64,000 nt of DNA. Origin: Ciona intestinalis. Its lineage: Eukaryota > Chordata > Ascidiacea > Phlebobranchia > Cionidae. Each line of letters starts with the position of its first letter. Position 1 is the first letter of the stretch. Made by a program: the position numbers and the translations under genes. Location of the stretch: positions 2,818,080 to 2,882,079 of the forward strand of contig NC_020168.2 of assembly GCF_000224145.3 (NCBI RefSeq), written 5' to 3'. The notes under the pieces were generated by a model. It worked only from the letters and a program-made list of their open reading frames with translations. It ran no database searches and was not told the DNA's origin. This document shows, piece by piece, positions 62,557-64,000 of this stretch.

Positions 62557-64000
62557 TTTTAAAAGCTCAATTCCTAATCTCTCATTGTCTGATAGGTTAA
62601 AATGAATTTATTTTATGTTTGATTCAAACTAAAGACATTGCATTAACTAACATAAGACAGTCGAAATATCAGGGGTAACAGCATAGTTAAGAACTGAGCT
62701 CAATTACTCAAATGACTTGGGTAAACTTGCCCTCGGACTTTATTTCACTTTACCTTCTTCTAGCAATTCGTTCAGGCAAGAATATAAAGCCACGGGAAAG
62801 CTCACAACACAATGACGTCATATTAAATGAATAAAACGTTTATATAACCATAAACCATTCTAACGTCACGCTTGTCGCAAAAACCCCTATATAAAAGTAG
62901 AACGTGCAATAGTAATTTAATGTCATCCATCTTTTGCATTTCCGTATAACGTTTATGTCTTATGATCAGATTATTTGAGAGACACCGAAAATGGAAAAAA
63001 TGGACATGAACGTTAAACAGTCCATTAATAACGTCAATATTGAAAACATTACACAAAAAGACACAAAAAATCCCCCTAGGTTTTGATCCGAAAAAGATAA
63101 GCAGCATACGGGCTAAGATGAGGTTTTTATTGAAACTCGTCGAGTGGCGGCGGTTGTATCCGTAAAAGGATATCGGCGGTTGGAGATACTGAACAAAGCC
63201 ATGTGAAGTGTTGCTGCAATGTCAAACAACATCACAAATATAGGCACCTAAGGCCATTGGTTCTTGTGACTGGCAGTGCCGGGATGAGAAAGATACTGGT
63301 TGTTTTATCGCTTCGGACTACCGACATACACAAACATATTCATTATATGTTATCATTTTCAAGTGCAATTAATAAGCTATATTTTTATTGGAAACTTTTT
63401 CATTTTCGCGCACAATGTCCACTTAGATGAACCGAACAGTCACGAAAAATCATGCAGACCAAACGTAATGTTGACGTCATTCTACCAAATCTTGATTGAC
63501 CAACAGTGGAATTATTCATAAAGATAAATGGTCAGATTAATGCTAGAGCTAACTAACGTCATTCCGGAGTTCTATATTTATGAATGAATGTACAATACGT
63601 TCATGCTGCGAGCTAACGCGCGGAGAAATAGTGCACGTGTTTCGCAATGTTTAAATAGAACCAACGATATCACGATTTAGACAATGCTACTCCACCGATA
63701 TAAACGTGATCTAGTTTCATCATATAAGAACAGATGTTGTTATTGTTTCAGGCAGTGCAAGCTCATCACTGTTCTGTCCAACGGTTTGGTCAATCGAACT
63801 TTTGTTGCATGTAGACTTCTTATATGTTACCATCATAATGGTCACATTCATAAATATTTTAGAGATCTCGGAGCTTTTTCTCACAAAGTTACGTAAATTT
63901 TCACCTCGGGTATAATGTTTCTCGGTATGTGATTATTACCAGCTCTTATCCTGTAAGTTTATGTAAACGCGGTGGCTTAAACATAAAACACGATAAACAG
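62557..64000. other. Intergenic region upstream of the lipocalin, no gene seen
   Basis: Short open frames are present on both strands but none shows a domain, signal peptide with following exon, or convincing splice context. No MITE copy occurs here. Confidence 0.5.

Noticed and set aside
62823-63521. Several short open frames at the right edge that might be exons of a further gene
   Set aside because: No domain, no consistent splice sites and unbiased composition.

Overview
The window looks like a piece of a Ciona-type tunicate (sea squirt) genome. It is AT-rich, and its genes are compact and split by many short introns. The proteins are clearly chordate or metazoan (secretagogin, CLEC16A, MAPKAPK5, ACBP-bearing ECI2). 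Introns are littered with a roughly 190-bp MITE and with tRNA-like SINEs. Species is inferred from gene style and repeats, not from a marker. All exon maps were made by hand from splice signals and homology. Every complete spliced gene model sums to an intact reading frame; single-base errors at exon edges are still possible.

Layout. 1-7.7 kb (-): CLEC16A, its 3' end off the left edge. 8.2-10.8 kb: a hAT-type DNA transposon with an 8-bp target duplication, holding a second, nested hAT MITE. 11.0-11.6 kb (+): 5' part of MAPKAPK5, running into a gap (11634-11758). 12.7-16.1 kb: a second copy of the CLEC16A 5' exons (-) head-to-head with a complete MAPKAPK5 (+), without the hAT insertion. 17.1-20.9 kb (-): cytosolic 5'-nucleotidase NT5C1A. 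22.9-26.5 kb (-): secretagogin. 27.6-29.5 kb (-): mitochondrial ribosomal protein MRPS5. 30.0-31.5 kb (-): KIF22-type kinesin, intronless. 32.4-41.9 kb (-): three tandem enoyl-CoA isomerase genes of the ECI2 family; a gap (39967-40016) lies between two copies of an exon block of the most upstream gene. 42.9-50.5 kb (+): two tandem FUT8-like fucosyltransferases. 50.8-55.1 kb (-): adenosylhomocysteinase AHCY. 56.0-59.0 kb (+): V-ATPase subunit d. 60.9-62.6 kb (-): an apolipoprotein-D-like lipocalin. 62.6-64 kb: no gene seen.

The most interesting biology is the ECI cluster. The upstream gene encodes a mitochondrial-type leader, an ACBP domain and the isomerase domain, but no C-terminal peroxisomal signal. 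The two downstream genes encode only the isomerase domain and end in -SKL and -AKL. Human ECI2 carries leader, ACBP and SKL in one protein, so here the two destinations appear to be divided among tandem paralogs.

Both gaps sit at the junction of near-identical repeated blocks, the pattern expected when two haplotypes are laid end to end instead of merged. The two large duplications should therefore be treated as possibly artificial. The FUT8-like pair is different: the copies have clearly diverged and each has its own first exons, so it is a real duplication.
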